Source: Leucothrix pacifica
GTDB taxonomy: Bacteria > Pseudomonadota > Gammaproteobacteria > Thiotrichales > Thiotrichaceae
NCBI RefSeq assembly: GCF_003172875.1
Contig: NZ_QGKM01000069.1
Coordinates: 1-64,000 of the forward strand
DNA length: 64,000 nt
Direction: 5' to 3'
A program made the position numbers and the translations under genes. Shown here piece after piece: positions 63,271-64,000 of this stretch (position 1 is its first letter; each line of letters begins with the position of its first letter). Under the pieces are notes generated by a model. It was not told where the DNA came from and did not search any database. It was given only the letters and a program-made list of their open reading frames with translations.

Positions 63271-63837
63271 ATGCAACTGACATCCTCAAATTTGCGTAAT
63301 CAACTTCTGATTGCTATGCCGGCAATGGATGACCCGAGCTTTTCTCATACCGTGACTCTGATCTGCGAGCATACCGATGAGGGCTGTTTTGGGGTAGTCA
63401 TTAATCGTCCTATTGATGTAACCGTGGGTGACTTGTTTAAACAATTGGAAATCGCTTCGGTTGAACAGTCCTTATTAGATTACTCAGCGTTAAGCGGTGG
63501 CCCGGTTCAGCCGAGCCAAGGCTTCGTCCTGCATGATACGGCACGCTCGTGGGAAGGCACACTTCAGGTTAGCGATGAGTTATCAGTCACCTCATCACGC
63601 GATATTCTTGATGATATTGCAGCAGGTGAGGGACCGGATAATTTCTTATTGGCGCTAGGTTGTGCCAGTTGGTCTCCCGGTCAGGTTGAAGATGAGCTTC
63701 GCCAGAATGCCTGGTTAACTTGCCCGGCGAATGCCCGTATTTTATTTGATACGCCCTACGACAAGCGCTGGACCAGTGCTGCGGAAATTCTTGGTGTTGA
63801 TGTTAATTTGATTAGTCCCACTGTGGGGCATGCATAA
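63271..63837 (+). CDS. yqgE: YqgE/AlgH family protein
   Basis: 188 residues. NQLLIAMPAMDDPSFSHTVT, CEHTDEGCFGVVINRP and LLALGCASWSPGQVEDELRQ are the DUF179 hallmarks. Cytosolic, role unknown; named AlgH in Pseudomonas because of an alginate link. It is 3 bases before ruvX, and the tonB-yqgE-ruvX order is that of Pseudomonas. Confidence 0.94.
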   Translation: MQLTSSNLRNQLLIAMPAMDDPSFSHTVTLICEHTDEGCFGVVINRPIDVTVGDLFKQLEIASVEQSLLDYSALSGGPVQPSQGFVLHDTARSWEGTLQVSDELSVTSSRDILDDIAAGEGPDNFLLALGCASWSPGQVEDELRQNAWLTCPANARILFDTPYDKRWTSAAEILGVDVNLISPTVGHA

Positions 63838-63840
63838 GTC

Positions 63841-64000
63841 ATGTCGACGGTCATGGTGTTTGATTTTGGTTTACAGCGAACGGGTGTTGCTGTGGGGAAT
63901 ACGATTGTAGGGACAGCGTCAGCCGTCGAGACTCTGCAAAGTATCAACAATAAACCGAATTGGGATGGTATTTCCCGTCTGATAGAGCAGTGGGCACCTT
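63841..64000 (+). CDS. ruvX: Holliday-junction resolvase-like RuvX, 5' part only
   Basis: The start and 53 codons are in the window; the frame runs off the right end. MVFDFGLQRTGVAVGNTIVG is the RuvX/YqgF N-terminal motif with the first catalytic aspartate. Known to process pre-16S rRNA 5' ends. It begins 3 bases after yqgE. pyrR/pyrB would be expected downstream by analogy but cannot be seen. Confidence 0.9.
   Translation, partial: MSTVMVFDFGLQRTGVAVGNTIVGTASAVETLQSINNKPNWDGISRLIEQWAP

Overview
The window is a compact chromosomal stretch from a gammaproteobacterium of moderate GC content. The gene content and order are gammaproteobacterial: pilU-pilT beside yggS-proC-yggT, mrdA-rodA-(SPOR lipoprotein)-dacA-ybeD-lipB, ybbP-ybbA opposite tesA, rpoZ-spoT, tonB-yqgE-ruvX, msrP-msrQ, and a 6S RNA. 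Several small periplasmic sulfur-type proteins (rhodanese, DsrE-like) and the general gene style suggest a Thiotrichales-like bacterium such as Leucothrix, Thiothrix or Cocleimonas. That placement is an inference; no rRNA or tRNA gene is present to support it.

Layout. 1-4.3 kb: twitching-motility ATPases (pilU partial, pilT) divergent from yggS-proC-yggT. 4.3-6.2 kb: three small exported proteins (rhodanese, acidic low-complexity protein, DsrE-like). 6.2-12.1 kb: a leftward run of housekeeping genes (dtd, pip, ttcA, an M48 protease with a TerB-like tail, plsC-type acyltransferase, rdgB, rph). 12.3-24.5 kb: an accessory defence/stress island with an XRE-ImmA/IrrE + DUF4411 pair, a second XRE-ImmA/IrrE protein divergent from a complete type I restriction-modification operon (hsdM-hsdS-hsdR), a Fic protein with a MerR-like tail, an RHH/PIN toxin-antitoxin-type pair and an SGNH esterase. 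24.6-31.1 kb: a small membrane protein, ybbP-ybbA, tesA, lipB, ybeD, dacA. 31.3-35.7 kb: the elongasome block (SPOR lipoprotein, rodA, mrdA) and ppa. 36-38.7 kb: yaiL-like gene, mscL, gmk, rluE and a SPOR protein, followed by a candidate small RNA on the minus strand. 39.2-43.5 kb: two tandem paralogous regulator-like proteins (N-terminal HTH-like module, TolB-N-like middle, TPR tail) facing a Gln-rich lipoprotein with a lysozyme-like C-terminal domain. 43.6-48.9 kb: msrP-msrQ, a Cys-rich YkgJ-like protein, lspA, ileS. 49.2-51.6 kb: two secreted proteins built from the same Ig-like repeat, one with a single copy and one with six. 51.8-54.9 kb: a thioredoxin-like protein, birA, coaX, a SPOR protein and a CbiX-like chelatase. 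55-57 kb: 6S RNA (minus), a LexA-type repressor and an ankyrin-repeat protein. 57-64 kb: coaD, spoT, rpoZ, hemH, an LpxL-type acyltransferase, a TonB-like protein, yqgE and the start of ruvX.

The most distinctive parts are the Ig-like one-domain/six-domain secreted pair, the tandem HTH-TPR paralogs with the convergent lysozyme-like lipoprotein, the type I restriction operon faced by an ImmA/IrrE-type regulator across a large inverted repeat, and an apparently unassigned sRNA with its own promoter and terminator. No CRISPR array, transposase, integrase, tRNA or rRNA was seen.
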